From contig JAHEKZ010000012.1 of NCBI GenBank assembly GCA_024644435.1, forward strand, positions 1 through 52,941: 52,941 bases of DNA, read 5' to 3'. The stretch is from Actinomycetes bacterium (GTDB lineage: Bacteria; Actinomycetota; Actinomycetes; JAHEKZ01). Of the stretch, positions 18,811-28,644 are shown in pieces. Within the stretch, counting starts at the first letter, position 1. Every line of letters begins with the position of its first letter. The position numbers and the translations under genes are program-made. The notes under the pieces are model-generated. The model was not told the origin of the DNA. It did not search any database and worked only from the letters and a program-made list of their open reading frames with translations.

Positions 18811-21243
18811 ATGCTCGACGACGAGCCCACAAACAGCACCACAGAATCATCTGCAGCGAGCGGCACATCCGCTCCGCGCTCCCGCCGCAGGGCCGCAGCC
18901 AGGCCAGCGGGCCCGCCGAGCGCCGAGTCGGCCGTCGAGGCGCCGGCCGCCAAGAAGACGGCAGCCAAGAAGGCCGCCAAGAAGACCACGGCCAAGAAGA
19001 CGGCAGCCAAGAAGTCAGTCGGCTCCACCACTGATGGTGATGCCGTCGCCGACGCACCCGCCAAGAAGACTGCGAAGAAGACGACCAAGAAGACCAGCAC
19101 CAAGAAGGCCACTGCGGCAGAGACAGAGACCGGCGCTCCGTCCGTCCTGTTCAAGGCACCTGACCCCACGGCTGCAGACAAGCCCAAGAAGAAGGCCACC
19201 AAGAAGACGGTAGCCAAGAAGTCAGCCGTCGACGCCTCCGGTGACGTCGACCAGCACGAAGATGGAGCTGTCGTCGACGGCGAGTCCGGCGGCGACGGAG
19301 ACGAAGAGGGCGGCACCCGCCGCCGCCGCCGCCGTGGTGGCCGCGGTCGCAAGGGCAAGTCATCGACCGACGACGGCGGTGCTGACGACGGTGCCGAAGA
19401 CCGCGAGGGCTCTGGCGAAGCAGACGAGCCCGACGAGGGTGGTTCGGGTACGACTCGACGCCGTCGTCGACGCAGGCGGAAGGGCTCTGGCGGCGACGGG
19501 GACGGATCTGACGCGGACCCGGCGCGCACGGTCGTCCACGTGCGCGAGGGACGCAAGGCGTCCGATGAGATCTCCGGCGTCAAGGGGTCGACCCGGCTCG
19601 AGGCCAAGAAGCAGCGCCGCCGCGAGGGACGAGAGCAAGGACGCCGTCGCCCCCCGATCCTGACCGAGTCAGAGTTTCTCGCCAGGCGCGAGGCCGTTGA
19701 CCGCGTGATGGTCGTGCGTCAGCAGGGCGACCGCACCCAGATCGCCGTCATGGAAGACGACGTCCTGGTCGAGCACTACGTCGCGCAGCGGTCGGCCTCC
19801 ACCATGGTCGGCAACGTGTACCTCGCGAAGGTGCAGAACGTCCTGCCCAGCATGGAAGCCGCCTTCGTCGACGTCGGTCGCGGCCGCAACGCGGTGCTAT
19901 ACGCCGGCGAAGTGAACTGGGACGCCGCTGGCCTCGATGGGCAGCCACGGCGTATCGAGCACGCCATGAAGTCGGGCGACTCCGTTCTTGTGCAGGTCAC
20001 CAAGGACCCGATCGGTCACAAGGGTGCGCGACTGACCGCTCAGGTGTCGTTGCCGGGGCGCTACCTCGTGTACGTGCCCGATGGCTCGATGACCGGTATC
20101 AGCCGCAAGCTCCCAGACACCGAGCGTTCCCGGCTCAAGGCGATCTTGAAGAAGATCGTCCCCGACGATGCCGGTGTCATCGTGCGTACGGCGGCCGAGG
20201 GCGCCAGCGAGGAAGAGCTGGTGCGCGACGTCACCCGCCTTCAGGCGCAGTGGGAGGCGATCTCGAAGAAGACCGCCGGGGCCACTGCTCCCGCTCTACT
20301 GCACGAGGAACCCGACCTCACCGTCCGCGTGATCCGCGACGTCTTCAATGAAGACTTCAGCAAGCTGGTCGTGTCCGGCGACGAGGCCTGGGACACCGTC
20401 GAGGAGTACGTCAAGCACGTTGCCCCCGACCTGGGTGAGCGGCTCTCCAAGTGGACCGACACCGACGACGTCTTCACGGCCAACCGCATCGACGAGCAGC
20501 TGCTCAAGGCGCTCGACCGCAAGGTCTGGCTGCCCAGTGGTGGCTACCTGATCATCGACAGCACCGAAGCGATGGTCGTGGTCGACGTCAACACCGGCAA
20601 GTTCACCGGGTCGGGCGGCAACCTCGAGCAGACGGTCACCAAGAACAACATCGAGGCCGCCGAAGAGATCGTTCGACAGCTGAGGCTGCGTGACGTCGGC
20701 GGCATCATCGTCATCGACTTCATCGACATGGTGCTCGAGAGCAACCGCGAGCTGGTCCTGCGGCGGCTGGTCGAGTGCCTCGGTCGCGACCGGACCAAGC
20801 ACCAGGTTGCCGAGGTGACCTCGCTCGGGCTGGTCCAGATGACGCGCAAACGGGTGGGCCAGGGGTTGCTCGAGGCCTTCTCCACGACGTGCGAAGAGTG
20901 TGGCGGTCGCGGACGCCACATCACCCTTGAGCCCGTCGCGGCCAAGAAGCCGGCCGAAGGCGGATCCAAGAAGGGTGACGAGAAGCCGTCACGCCGTCGT
21001 CGGGGCAAGGCTGCCGCCGCCGTCACTCCCGAGGTGGACCCGGAGGTGGCTGCCCGCGAGGCAGCCGTCAGGGCCGCTCTGGCGAAGGTGGCGGTCGCCA
21101 CGGTCGGCGTCCACGAGGCCGACCACGAGGCCGACCACGAGGCTGATCATGGGCCTGATCAGGGGGCCGAGTCGACGGCCGCGGAAGAGCCCGCGGCGGT
21201 GCCGGCTGAGTCAGAGCCCGAGTCGGACACGACCCTGGTTTGA
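18811..21243 (+). CDS. rne: Ribonuclease E/G with long basic and acidic low-complexity extensions
   Basis: This endoribonuclease processes rRNA precursors and decays mRNA. ATG 18811 follows AGGAG (18798-18802) at a good distance; an upstream in-frame GTG at 18772 would add 13 residues. The 810-aa product begins with about 270 residues of low complexity: Lys/Ala-rich KKT/AAKK repeats, then acidic stretches broken by RRRRR blocks. The S1-containing catalytic region follows, with metal-binding D592 (VDVNTG) and D636 (VIDFIDM) and the zinc-link C694-EE-C697. The tail has a 12-bp tandem repeat encoding HEAD units. It could be called Rne or Rng; the actinobacterial form is one merged family. Confidence 0.93.
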   Translation: MLDDEPTNSTTESSAASGTSAPRSRRRAAARPAGPPSAESAVEAPAAKKTAAKKAAKKTTAKKTAAKKSVGSTTDGDAVADAPAKKTAKKTTKKTSTKKATAAETETGAPSVLFKAPDPTAADKPKKKATKKTVAKKSAVDASGDVDQHEDGAVVDGESGGDGDEEGGTRRRRRRGGRGRKGKSSTDDGGADDGAEDREGSGEADEPDEGGSGTTRRRRRRRRKGSGGDGDGSDADPARTVVHVREGRKASDEISGVKGSTRLEAKKQRRREGREQGRRRPPILTESEFLARREAVDRVMVVRQQGDRTQIAVMEDDVLVEHYVAQRSASTMVGNVYLAKVQNVLPSMEAAFVDVGRGRNAVLYAGEVNWDAAGLDGQPRRIEHAMKSGDSVLVQVTKDPIGHKGARLTAQVSLPGRYLVYVPDGSMTGISRKLPDTERSRLKAILKKIVPDDAGVIVRTAAEGASEEELVRDVTRLQAQWEAISKKTAGATAPALLHEEPDLTVRVIRDVFNEDFSKLVVSGDEAWDTVEEYVKHVAPDLGERLSKWTDTDDVFTANRIDEQLLKALDRKVWLPSGGYLIIDSTEAMVVVDVNTGKFTGSGGNLEQTVTKNNIEAAEEIVRQLRLRDVGGIIVIDFIDMVLESNRELVLRRLVECLGRDRTKHQVAEVTSLGLVQMTRKRVGQGLLEAFSTTCEECGGRGRHITLEPVAAKKPAEGGSKKGDEKPSRRRRGKAAAAVTPEVDPEVAAREAAVRAALAKVAVATVGVHEADHEADHEADHGPDQGAESTAAEEPAAVPAESEPESDTTLV
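21112..21159 (+). repeat. 12-bp tandem repeat within the RNase E/G tail
   Basis: Four consecutive 12-bp units, the first two exactly CACGAGGCCGAC and the later two degenerate, encode HEAD-HEAD-HEAD-HGPD in the acidic C-terminal tail. It is a candidate for length variation between strains. Confidence 0.8.
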
Positions 21244-21269
21244 CCCACTGTGGGGGCACTCCGTACCCT
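21240..21269 (+). promoter_or_regulatory. Promoter of rplU-rpmA, overlapping the end of the RNase gene
   Basis: TTGACC (21240-21245), spanning the RNase stop codon, and TACCCT (21264-21269) are separated by 18 bp. This is the best -35/-10 pair seen in the window. It would give a long 5' leader of about 155 nt before rplU. Confidence 0.6.
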
Positions 21270-21275
21270 GGTGCC

Positions 21276-21430
21276 TCGGCGCTAGTGCGCCCGGTTCCGC
21301 GTGTGCGCCCCTCGGTGAAAGCCGGGTGGAGCCCTCGAAGACTGAATGTGTGAGCACAGACCAACAGTGAGGCCCCGTGGCCTCGCACGAGTGTGTCGCT
21401 GCCGACTGGCAGTGACGTGAGGAGTTCGCG
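21276..21430 (+). other. Long 5' leader region of rplU-rpmA
   Basis: About 155 nt separate the predicted transcription start from rplU, and no gene is seen in it. The stretch is GC-rich with several short complementary segments. A leader-based control of L21/L27 synthesis is possible, but I cannot recognise a known riboregulator. Confidence 0.3.
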
Positions 21431-21745
21431 GTGTACGCGATTGTCCGCGCTGGCGGCCGCCAGGAGAAGGTCGCTGTCGGCGACGTCCTCCAGATCGACA
21501 AGGTCGACGGCGAGCCCGGCAGCTCCATCACCCTTCCGGCACTGCTCGTGGTCGACGGCGAGACCGTCACCAGCGACCCGAAGGCACTTGCTGGCGTCAC
21601 CGTCACCGCTGAGGTCGTCGGAGCCCTCAAGGGACCCAAGATCACCATCATGAAGTTCAAGAACAAGACCGGCTACCGCAAGCGGCAGGGACATCGGCAG
21701 AAGTACACCGAGGTCAAGGTCACCGGCATCGCAGCGGGGAAGTGA
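21431..21745 (+). CDS. rplU: Ribosomal protein bL21
   Basis: This is a large-subunit protein that binds 23S rRNA. The 104-aa product begins [14 protein letters not shown] and ends with the basic [22 protein letters not shown] block typical of L21. The GTG start is preceded by TGAGGAG at 21418-21424. rpmA follows 9 bp later in the usual rplU-rpmA-obgE order. Confidence 0.97.
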   Translation: MYAIVRAGGRQEKVAVGDVLQIDKVDGEPGSSITLPALLVVDGETVTSDPKALAGVTVTAEVVGALKGPKITIMKFKNKTGYRKRQGHRQKYTEVKVTGIAAGK

Positions 21746-21754
21746 GTAGGAGCC

Positions 21755-22009
21755 ATGGCACACAAAAAGGGCGCGTCATCCACCCGCAACGGTCGTGACT
21801 CAAACTCCCAACGCCTGGGCGTCAAGCGCTTCGGCGGCGAGGTCGTGAACGCTGGCGAGATCATCGTGCGTCAGCGCGGCACGCACTTCCACCCCGGACG
21901 CAATGTCGGACGTGGTGGCGACGACACCCTGTTCGCGCTGGCTGCTGGTGCCGTTGAGTTCGGCACCCGCCGCGGGCGCCGAGTCGTCAACATCGTTTCG
22001 GCTGAGTAG
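21755..22009 (+). CDS. rpmA: Ribosomal protein bL27
   Basis: This is a large-subunit protein reaching toward the peptidyl transferase centre. The 84-aa product has the classic N-terminus [20 protein letters not shown] and the [11 protein letters not shown] core motif. It starts at ATG with AGTAGGAG upstream, lies 9 bp after rplU and is followed by a terminator-like hairpin. Confidence 0.97.
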   Translation: MAHKKGASSTRNGRDSNSQRLGVKRFGGEVVNAGEIIVRQRGTHFHPGRNVGRGGDDTLFALAAGAVEFGTRRGRRVVNIVSAE

Positions 22010-22032
22010 CCACCCGGCACGCCACGAAGTCT

Positions 22033-22058
22033 GGCCTCGCCCGATTTCGGGTGAGGCC
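22033..22058 (+). terminator. Hairpin between rpmA and obgE
   Basis: GGCCTCGCCCG (22033-22043) pairs with CGGGTGAGGCC (22048-22058) around an ATTT loop, with one G-T pair in an 11-bp stem. A loose T-containing tail (GTTCGTGTTT) follows. It probably reduces read-through from the ribosomal genes into obgE. Confidence 0.65.
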
Positions 22059-22095
22059 GTTCGTGTTTCGACGCGTGTGAAGGAGACAGGTCACC

Positions 22096-23463
22096 ATGGC
22101 CACGTTTGTTGACCGCGTCCTGATGCACGCGGCAGGCGGTCGTGGTGGCAACGGCTGCGCCTCGGTCCACCGCGAGAAGTTCAAGCCGTTCGGCGGACCA
22201 GACGGCGGCAACGGCGGTCGAGGCGGTGACGTCGTGCTGGTCGTCGACCGCAACGTCACCACGTTGCTCGACTACCACCACAGCCCCCACCGCAAGGCCG
22301 GCCACGGCAAACCCGGCATGGGTGGCCACCGCAGTGGGGCCGATGGCGAGGATCTGGTGCTCCCCGTTCCAGAAGGAACGGTCGTCGTCGGTATCGACGG
22401 CGAGGTGATCGCCGACCTCACCGGCGACGGCACCCGATGGGTCATCGCACCAGGCGGGCACGGCGGGCTGGGCAACGCGTCGTTGGCGTCACCTCGCCGG
22501 CGCGCACCCGGCTTCGCACTCCTCGGCGAGCCAGGTACCGACGCGGATGTGGTTCTCGAGCTCAAGACGGTCGCAGATGTCGGGCTGGTCGGCTTCCCGA
22601 GTGCCGGTAAGTCGAGCCTGGTCGCGGCAGTCTCAGCCGCTCGCCCCAAGATCGCCGACTACCCGTTCACCACGCTGATCCCGAACCTCGGCGTGGTCGA
22701 GGCCGGTTCCACCCGCTTCACCATGGCCGACGTGCCTGGCCTGATCCCTGGTGCCAGCGAGGGCAAGGGGCTCGGTCACGAGTTCTTGCGCCACATCGAG
22801 CGGTGCGCGGTTCTGGTGCACGTGCTCGACTGCGCCACCCTGGAGCCGCACCGCGACCCGCTCACCGACCTCCAGGTGCTGGAGGACGAGCTGGCGGCCT
22901 ATGGCGGTCTCGCCGACCGGCCGCGGGTCGTCGTGCTCAACAAGATCGACGTACCGGAGGCGCGTGAGCTGGCCGACCTGGTGACGCCGGAACTGCAGGA
23001 ACGAGGCTGGCCGGTCTACGCGGTGTCGGCGGTCAGCCACGAGGGGCTTCGCCCACTCACCTTCGCGCTGGCCGAGATCGTTCAGCGGTACCGGGCCTCG
23101 CTGCCCGAGCCCGAGGCCACGCGCATCGTGCTGCGGCCGACGCCGGTCGACGACAGCGGGTTCACCGTGACGGTCGAGGACGGCCGGTTCCGTGTTCGTG
23201 GTCACAAGCCTGAACGCTGGGTCCGCCAGACCGACTTCAGCAACGACGAGGCGGTGGGCTACCTGTCCGACCGGCTGGCGCGTCTCGGAGTCGAGGAGAC
23301 CCTGGTGGCCAAGGGCGCCGAGCCCGGCGCCGAGGTGGTTATCGGTGACGACGAGGAGGGTGTGGTCTTCGACTTCGCCCCGCAGCTGAAGGCCGGAGCC
23401 GAGCAGCTGCAGAGCCCGCGAGGTACCGACCGAAGGGTTGAGGCCTGGGAGCGCGAGCAGTGA
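22096..23463 (+). CDS. obgE: Obg-family GTPase ObgE/CgtA
   Basis: This is a GTPase for 50S subunit assembly and stress control. The 455-aa product has the glycine-rich Obg domain (residues 1-160). The G domain follows, with P-loop GFPSAGKSS at 166-174, switch [18 protein letters not shown] and NKID. A C-terminal OCT domain is followed by a charged tail. GAAGGAGA precedes the ATG. Its stop overlaps the proB GTG start, a coupled obgE-proB arrangement usual in actinobacteria. Confidence 0.97.
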   Translation: MATFVDRVLMHAAGGRGGNGCASVHREKFKPFGGPDGGNGGRGGDVVLVVDRNVTTLLDYHHSPHRKAGHGKPGMGGHRSGADGEDLVLPVPEGTVVVGIDGEVIADLTGDGTRWVIAPGGHGGLGNASLASPRRRAPGFALLGEPGTDADVVLELKTVADVGLVGFPSAGKSSLVAAVSAARPKIADYPFTTLIPNLGVVEAGSTRFTMADVPGLIPGASEGKGLGHEFLRHIERCAVLVHVLDCATLEPHRDPLTDLQVLEDELAAYGGLADRPRVVVLNKIDVPEARELADLVTPELQERGWPVYAVSAVSHEGLRPLTFALAEIVQRYRASLPEPEATRIVLRPTPVDDSGFTVTVEDGRFRVRGHKPERWVRQTDFSNDEAVGYLSDRLARLGVEETLVAKGAEPGAEVVIGDDEEGVVFDFAPQLKAGAEQLQSPRGTDRRVEAWEREQ

Positions 23464-24635
23464 CCCCTGCCGGATCGCCGCAGGTGCCGGCTCGTCACAA
23501 CGCGGTGGCCGCGGCGAGTCGGATCGTGGTCAAGGTGGGATCGTCGTCTCTGACGACGCCGAACGGTGCCATTGACGAGTCGCGGGTTGTCGAGCTCGTG
23601 AGAGCGCTGGCCGAGCGTCGCGCCTCGGGCACCGACATCGTGCTCGTCACCTCCGGGGCGATTGCGGCAGGGCTCGAGCCGCTGGGCCTGAAGACCCGTC
23701 CCCGCGATCTGGCGACGCAGCAGGCAGCGGCGAGCATCGGGCAGGGTTTGCTGATGCACCGCTACACCGCGGCCTTCGCCGAGCACGGTGTCACTGTGGG
23801 CCAGGTGCTCATGACGGCCGAGGACGTGGTGCGTCGGGCTCACTACCGCAACGCGCAGCGCACTCTGTACCGCCTGCTCGAGCTGGGGTCGCTGCCCATC
23901 GTCAACGAGAACGACACCGTGGCGACCGAAGAGATCCGATTCGGCGACAACGACCGGCTTGCGGCCCTTGTGGCACACCTGGTGCATGCCGACCTGTTCG
24001 TCATGCTCTCCGACGTCGACGCGCTCTACGACGCCCCTCCGACCCGCAAGGGTGCGTCCCGCGTGTCAGAGGTCAGTCACCCAGACGAGCTTGATGCGAT
24101 CGATGTCGGTAAACGAGGGTCGGGCGTGGGCACCGGGGGCATGATCACCAAGGTGGCGGCTGCCCGAATTGCATCCGGAGCGGGAATCCCGGTCGTGCTC
24201 GCCCACGCCGAGTCCGCTGGCGCGGCTCTGGCGGGGGAGCCGGTGGGCACCTGGTTCGCAGCCTCGGGGCGGCGCACGCCGACCAGGTTGCTCTGGCTGG
24301 CCCATGCCGCGTCACCCCGCGGCCGGCTGTCTCTGGACGAAGGGGCGGTGCGGGCGGTCGCCGGTCGACGGGCCTCACTGCTTCCCGCGGGCATCACAGC
24401 GGTCGACGGAGACTTCGTGGCGGGTGATCCGGTCGACCTGGTTGACGAAAACGGCCACGCTGTGGCCCGGGGACTGGTGAACTTTGACGCAGCAGAGCTT
24501 CCCCCGCTTCTGGGTCGTTCGACCCGCGAGCTGGCACAGGAGCTTGGCACGGCCTACGAACGCGAGGTTGTGCACCGCGACGACTTGGTGCTGCTGGGTC
24601 GCCGGCCCGACGACGATGGAGGCCCCACATCGTGA
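23460..24635 (+). CDS. proB: Glutamate 5-kinase
   Basis: It catalyses the first step of proline synthesis, ATP-dependent phosphorylation of glutamate. The 391-aa product has the amino-acid-kinase domain with VKVGSSSLT near the N-terminus, [16 protein letters not shown] and GTGGMITKV, followed by a C-terminal PUA domain (about 290-380). It starts with GTG overlapping the obgE stop by 4 bp (GTGA) and ends overlapping the next gene in the same way. The feedback-sensitive site has not been assessed. Confidence 0.96.
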   Translation: MTPAGSPQVPARHNAVAAASRIVVKVGSSSLTTPNGAIDESRVVELVRALAERRASGTDIVLVTSGAIAAGLEPLGLKTRPRDLATQQAAASIGQGLLMHRYTAAFAEHGVTVGQVLMTAEDVVRRAHYRNAQRTLYRLLELGSLPIVNENDTVATEEIRFGDNDRLAALVAHLVHADLFVMLSDVDALYDAPPTRKGASRVSEVSHPDELDAIDVGKRGSGVGTGGMITKVAAARIASGAGIPVVLAHAESAGAALAGEPVGTWFAASGRRTPTRLLWLAHAASPRGRLSLDEGAVRAVAGRRASLLPAGITAVDGDFVAGDPVDLVDENGHAVARGLVNFDAAELPPLLGRSTRELAQELGTAYEREVVHRDDLVLLGRRPDDDGGPTS

Positions 24636-25021
24636 CTGACCAGGACGCCGCACCTGGCCCCCGGCGGATGTGGCATGTAGTGATCACCACGGCCGGGCCA
24701 CCCCTCCCGACCGAAGAGGTCCGCGAGGCGTTGGAGCGGCTTTCGCAGCAGCACCAGTTCCTGCTGTCGGCCAGGTATGCCGCCGACCGCGCCGAGGTCA
24801 GGTACTGGGACGAGAGCGCGCACGTGCGCGACATCGCGGCCAGGGCGTTCTCGGTCTGGTCCGAGTACGGCGAGATCGCTGCGCTGCCACCGTGGGAGGT
24901 CGTCGGCCTCGAGGTGATCGAGCGCGATGCGTTCCACGCACGACTTGGGGGGCGCCCAGGCCGCCGTGCGAGCGATGCGGACGTCATCGGTCTGGCATCG
25001 GGCGACATCCACCCCTTCTAG
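24632..25021 (+). CDS. Uncharacterised protein encoded between proB and proA
   Basis: The 129-aa product has no signal peptide or membrane segment. It opens with [25 protein letters not shown], a beta-alpha start that could be a small ferredoxin-like fold, and includes [26 protein letters not shown] do not recognise an assigned function. Its GTG overlaps the proB stop by 4 bp, so it is made in step with glutamate kinase, and proA follows 22 bp later. A role linked to the two proline enzymes is an inference from position only. Confidence 0.8.
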   Translation: MTDQDAAPGPRRMWHVVITTAGPPLPTEEVREALERLSQQHQFLLSARYAADRAEVRYWDESAHVRDIAARAFSVWSEYGEIAALPPWEVVGLEVIERDAFHARLGGRPGRRASDADVIGLASGDIHPF

Positions 25022-25031
25022 ACCCCACGGC

Positions 25032-25037
25032 TACCCT
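25032..25037 (+). promoter_or_regulatory. -10 box of a leaderless proA promoter
   Basis: TACCCT is followed by 6 nt and then ATG 25044. A GGAG lies only 2 nt before the ATG, too close for normal ribosome binding, so leaderless initiation is favoured. Confidence 0.45.
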
Positions 25038-25043
25038 GGAGCG

Positions 25044-26339
25044 ATGAGCAACAGCCCTGACGCCGTCGTCTCCAGTGAGCGGGACGCCGTACTTGAGGTG
25101 GCCCGGCGCGCCCGAGCGGCGTCGACTGTGCTCGGACCGACGACCCGGTCCGCCAAGGATGTCGCCATCGTCGCCATGGCCGATGCGCTGGAGGCCAGGG
25201 CCGGCGACGTCCTCGCGGCGAACGCAGGTGACGTCGAACGCGCTGTCGCCGCCGGAACGGCCCCAGGAATCGTCGACCGGCTCACGCTGACGCGCGCGCG
25301 GCTCACCGATATCGCCGATGCGCTGCGTGACGTGGCGCAGCTGCCCGACCCGGTCGGCGAGGTCATTCGCGGCTACACGCTTCCGAACGGCCTCGAGGTG
25401 CGGCAGGTCCGCGTTCCCATGGGCGTCGTCGGCATCATCTACGAGGCTCGCCCCAACGTCACAGTGGATGCTGCCGGTCTGGGCCTGAAGTCGGGTAATG
25501 CGGTGCTGCTGCGGGGGTCGTCGTCCGCCTACGACTCCAACCTGGCCTTGGTGGCGATCATGCAAGACGCCCTCGAGGAGTCCGGGCTGCCGCGCGAGTG
25601 CATTCAGCTGGTTCCCGGCACCACACATGAGGCCGCCAAACACCTGATGACCGCCCGCGGACTGGTTGATGTGCTGATCCCGAGAGGCGGGGCGGGTCTG
25701 ATCCGCTCAGTCGTCGAGGAGTCGACCGTTCCGGTGATCGAAACCGGCGTCGGCAACTGTCACGTCTACATCGACGCGGCTGCCGACATCGCCAAGGCTG
25801 TCCCGTTGCTGGTCAACTCCAAGACACAACGGACCAGCGTCTGCAATGCCGCTGAGACGTTCTTGGTGCACGCAGATATCGCCGATGCGTTCCTTCCGGT
25901 AGCTCTGGAGGCGCTGAAGGCTGCCGGTGTCACCATCCACGGAGACGCCCGGATGCGTTCCTATGCAGAGGCGAGCGGAATCGGGTTCGCCGACGTCACC
26001 GACGATGACTGGGCCGACGAGTACTACTCGCTCGACATCGCCGCCGGCGTGGTCGACTCACTGGACGCGGCAATCGGGCACATTCGCCGCTGGTCGACCG
26101 GGCACACCGAGGCGATTGTCACCGAAGACCAGTCGGCAGCGCGGGCCTTTGTCGCCCAGGTTGACGCCGCAGCTGTCATGGTCAACGCCTCGACTCGCTT
26201 CACCGACGGCGCCGAGTTCGGCTTTGGCGCCGAGATCGGCATCAGCACCCAGAAGCTTCATGCACGGGGGCCGATGGGGCTGACGGAGCTGACCAGCACG
26301 AAGTATGTGGTCACCGGAGACGGCCACATCCGCCCCTGA
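25044..26339 (+). CDS. proA: Gamma-glutamyl phosphate reductase
   Basis: It reduces glutamyl 5-phosphate with NADPH to glutamate semialdehyde, the second step of proline synthesis. The 431-aa product is an aldehyde-dehydrogenase fold with [20 protein letters not shown], the nucleotide-binding PRGGAGLI, and the catalytic cysteine segment [17 protein letters not shown]. The frame is open 39 codons upstream inside the previous gene, but ATG 25044 fits both homology and the leaderless promoter. Confidence 0.96.
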   Translation: MSNSPDAVVSSERDAVLEVARRARAASTVLGPTTRSAKDVAIVAMADALEARAGDVLAANAGDVERAVAAGTAPGIVDRLTLTRARLTDIADALRDVAQLPDPVGEVIRGYTLPNGLEVRQVRVPMGVVGIIYEARPNVTVDAAGLGLKSGNAVLLRGSSSAYDSNLALVAIMQDALEESGLPRECIQLVPGTTHEAAKHLMTARGLVDVLIPRGGAGLIRSVVEESTVPVIETGVGNCHVYIDAAADIAKAVPLLVNSKTQRTSVCNAAETFLVHADIADAFLPVALEALKAAGVTIHGDARMRSYAEASGIGFADVTDDDWADEYYSLDIAAGVVDSLDAAIGHIRRWSTGHTEAIVTEDQSAARAFVAQVDAAAVMVNASTRFTDGAEFGFGAEIGISTQKLHARGPMGLTELTSTKYVVTGDGHIRP

Positions 26340-26353
26340 CGCGGGGTCTTCGC

Positions 26354-26359
26354 TAGGCT
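26354..26359 (+). promoter_or_regulatory. Candidate -10 box for the 47-aa membrane protein
   Basis: TAGGCT lies 33 bp before the ATG, giving a leader of about 27 nt with the ribosome binding site GAGGTG inside it. Confidence 0.4.
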
Positions 26360-26392
26360 GACCCCGTCCCGTTCCAGCACCTGAGGTGACGC

Positions 26393-26536
26393 ATGCTCGC
26401 ATTGATCCAGCTCTCGGAGACCGTGGCCGAGGAAGAGGCCTCCGGTCTGCCCCTCGCCCTGACTCTCGGGATCGGTACCTTCCTCTTGTTCAGCATCCTT
26501 CTCTTTGCCGTATCGCGGCTCAACCCCGACCGCTGA
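26393..26536 (+). CDS. Small membrane protein of 47 residues
   Basis: Translation from ATG 26393 gives MLALIQLSETVAEEEASGL, then one membrane segment (about residues 19-40) and a short basic end RLNPDR before TGA. GAGGTG at 26383-26388 is well placed. The layout (acidic outside, helix, Arg-containing inner end) and its own promoter-like box argue for a real gene, although it is short. It sits between proA and nadD. Function is unknown; the topology resembles single-span regulators of larger membrane complexes, which is speculation. Confidence 0.65.
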   Translation: MLALIQLSETVAEEEASGLPLALTLGIGTFLLFSILLFAVSRLNPDR

Positions 26537-26592
26537 TCGCGACACCGAGCCGGCCGCCCGGGCAGTTCGGGTCAACGCGCGGCTCTCGACAG

Positions 26593-26598
26593 TAGGGT
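26593..26598 (+). promoter_or_regulatory. -10 box of a leaderless nadD promoter
   Basis: TAGGGT is followed by exactly 7 nt and then ATG 26606, and no ribosome binding site is present. Confidence 0.55.
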
Positions 26599-26605
26599 CG
26601 CCTCC

Positions 26606-27199
26606 ATGCAGCGGATCGGTGTCATGGGGGGCACCTTCGACCCCATTCACCACGGGCATCTTGTGGCCGCCAGCGAGGTCGCCTTCTCGTTCGATCTCGA
26701 CGAGGTGGTCTTCGTCCCAACGGGTGCACCGTGGCAGAAGTCAGACCGAGCTGTCTCATTGGCCGAGGACCGCTACCTGATGACCGTCATCGCCACGTCT
26801 TCTGATCCGCGATTCACCGTCAGTCGGGTCGACATCGACCGAGAGGGGCCCACGTTCACCCTCGACACGCTGCGCGACCTCAGGTCCTCCTACCCCGACA
26901 GCGACGAGTTCTACTTCATCACCGGTGCAGACGCGCTGGCCCAGCTGCTCACCTGGCGGGACGTCGATGCGCTGTACGCATTGGCCCACTTCGTGGGCGT
27001 GACGCGTCCTGGCCACCCCCTAGCCGACCCTGGGCTACCGGCAGGCGAGGTGAGCCTGATCGAGGTTCCCGCGCTGGCTATCTCGTCGACCGATATCCGA
27101 GAACGAGTTGCTGCAGGGCGACCGATCGACTACCTGGTGCCCGACGGGGTGGCGCGCTACGTGAGCAAGCGTGGGCTCTATCGGCAGGAGGTCGCATGA
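26606..27199 (+). CDS. nadD: Nicotinate-nucleotide adenylyltransferase
   Basis: It converts nicotinate mononucleotide and ATP into deamido-NAD in NAD synthesis. The 197-aa product has the nucleotidyltransferase motif [12 protein letters not shown] with H15 and H18, the [10 protein letters not shown] substrate loop and the C-terminal ISSTDIR motif. The mRNA looks leaderless. The stop overlaps the next gene by 4 bp (ATGA), opening an operon of nadD, a LytR_C protein, rsfS and a phosphatase, a common actinobacterial order. Confidence 0.96.
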   Translation: MQRIGVMGGTFDPIHHGHLVAASEVAFSFDLDEVVFVPTGAPWQKSDRAVSLAEDRYLMTVIATSSDPRFTVSRVDIDREGPTFTLDTLRDLRSSYPDSDEFYFITGADALAQLLTWRDVDALYALAHFVGVTRPGHPLADPGLPAGEVSLIEVPALAISSTDIRERVAAGRPIDYLVPDGVARYVSKRGLYRQEVA

Positions 27200-28605
27200 G
27201 CGATCGCCACCGGCATCGCCCGGACAAGAAGACTGGTAGGTCGAAGGCCGCGAAGGGGGAGCCCGGCAGGGCGCCGACCTCGAGACGTCCCCAGGACGAC
27301 GTCTCGCTCTCCGAGCGGCTCGGGGGCGCATCTCGACCGGGGCCCGGTCCTGCGACCGTGTTGCCAGGCGGTTCGAAGTCGAAGGCCGTGGAGGCACAGT
27401 CCCGTCGACAGCTGCGTCAGCGGCGCGAGGCGCAGCAGCGGAAGGCGCGGCAGCGTTGGATCGTCACGGCACTGGCGGTGGTGGGTGTTGTCGTCGTGGG
27501 TGCCCTTCTCGTGCTGTGGCTCACCAACCGTGGTGACGAGACGGCGGCTCCTCTGCAAGACCAGCGGACCGAGCGCACGCTCACGATGACGCTGGCGACC
27601 GATAGCGACCCCGCAACGTCCGGCGCGCTGATGGTGTACGACGTCGACAACGCCACTGCTGGCTCGGTGCTCGTGCCGTCGCGGCTCTTCGTCGAAGGTC
27701 CCACACCGGGGGCCCTGCCCTTCGGCGACACCGTGCAACTAGGTGAGACGGGTGCGCCCGGTACCTCGCTGGCCGACACGCTCGACGTCGTGGTGGATGA
27801 CACGTGGCAGGTCTCGGACGCGATGCTCGGCCAGCTGGTCGAGGCGGCCGACGGGGTTCTCGTCGACGTCGACACCGACATCATCGCCAAGACCCCAAGT
27901 GGCCAGGAGTTTGTGGTTGTGGGTGCTGGCGACGGGCAGCTTCTGGGGCCGAAGGAAGCCGTGGCTTTCGCGACGTACCTGGCCCCGGAAGAGAACGAGG
28001 AGTCACGTCTGGCTCGCTTCGGCCAGGTGCTCGCTTCGACGACCCAGCGTCTTCCTGACCAACGCGAGGAGCTGCTCGCGACACTGGACGACGTGGGCGC
28101 GACCGAGAATGCGACGCTCGGCACCGAGAGCCTTGCGGACTTCCTGCTCGGCTACGGAGACATCGGTCGCGGTGGCGACACGAGCTACCAGTCGCTCCCC
28201 GTGAAACCGCTCGAGACTGGTGGCCGCAATCCGGCGCTCATCGTCGAGCCGGAGGGGCTGGGCCGGCTACGAGCCGGGCTGCTCGCCGACTCGCTTCCGC
28301 CGGATGCGGGGGGCGACGAGATCGTCGTGCTCGTCCAGAACGGGGTCGGCACACCGGGGCTCGAGCAGGACGCTGCCGAGCTGCTGCGCGATGAGGGCTA
28401 CAACTTCTTCAACGGGGGCAACGCGAACCAGTTCGGTCGAGACCAGACGTTGGTTCTCATCCCTGATACGACACCGGCATCGCAGGCTCTCGGCGAGGAC
28501 GTCGCGTCGACTCTGGGCGTCCCGACCTCGTCTGTGCAGGTGACCGAGCAAGGCAGCTCGATCGCCGACGTCATTGTGATTTTGGGAGCTGATTTCAAGC
28601 CGTGA
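27196..28605 (+). CDS. Membrane-anchored protein with LytR_C domain
   Basis: The 469-aa protein has a basic Arg/Lys-rich cytoplasmic head (1-88), one membrane span (about 89-110), an extracytoplasmic middle region and a C-terminal LytR_C domain (about 360-469, starting [23 protein letters not shown]). The middle ([22 protein letters not shown]) is faintly like an LCP phosphotransferase core but shows none of the usual catalytic arginine and aspartate motifs, so it is probably not an active LCP ligase. It may bind wall polymer or lipid. It is coupled to nadD by a 4-bp overlap. Confidence 0.75.
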   Translation: MSDRHRHRPDKKTGRSKAAKGEPGRAPTSRRPQDDVSLSERLGGASRPGPGPATVLPGGSKSKAVEAQSRRQLRQRREAQQRKARQRWIVTALAVVGVVVVGALLVLWLTNRGDETAAPLQDQRTERTLTMTLATDSDPATSGALMVYDVDNATAGSVLVPSRLFVEGPTPGALPFGDTVQLGETGAPGTSLADTLDVVVDDTWQVSDAMLGQLVEAADGVLVDVDTDIIAKTPSGQEFVVVGAGDGQLLGPKEAVAFATYLAPEENEESRLARFGQVLASTTQRLPDQREELLATLDDVGATENATLGTESLADFLLGYGDIGRGGDTSYQSLPVKPLETGGRNPALIVEPEGLGRLRAGLLADSLPPDAGGDEIVVLVQNGVGTPGLEQDAAELLRDEGYNFFNGGNANQFGRDQTLVLIPDTTPASQALGEDVASTLGVPTSSVQVTEQGSSIADVIVILGADFKP

Positions 28606-28644
28606 GAAGGTAGAGGCACCACGCCAGTCTCATCAAGGAGTCGA

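Noticed and set aside
18949-19110. Repeated AAGAAG-type units considered as a CRISPR or satellite array
   Set aside because: The units are in frame, irregular and encode the basic head of RNase E/G; there are no spacers.
18360-19607. 415-codon minus-strand frame opposite the DUF2344 and RNase genes
   Set aside because: Its Ser/Pro/Ala/Val repeats are the complement of the Lys/Ala repeat region; not an independent gene.
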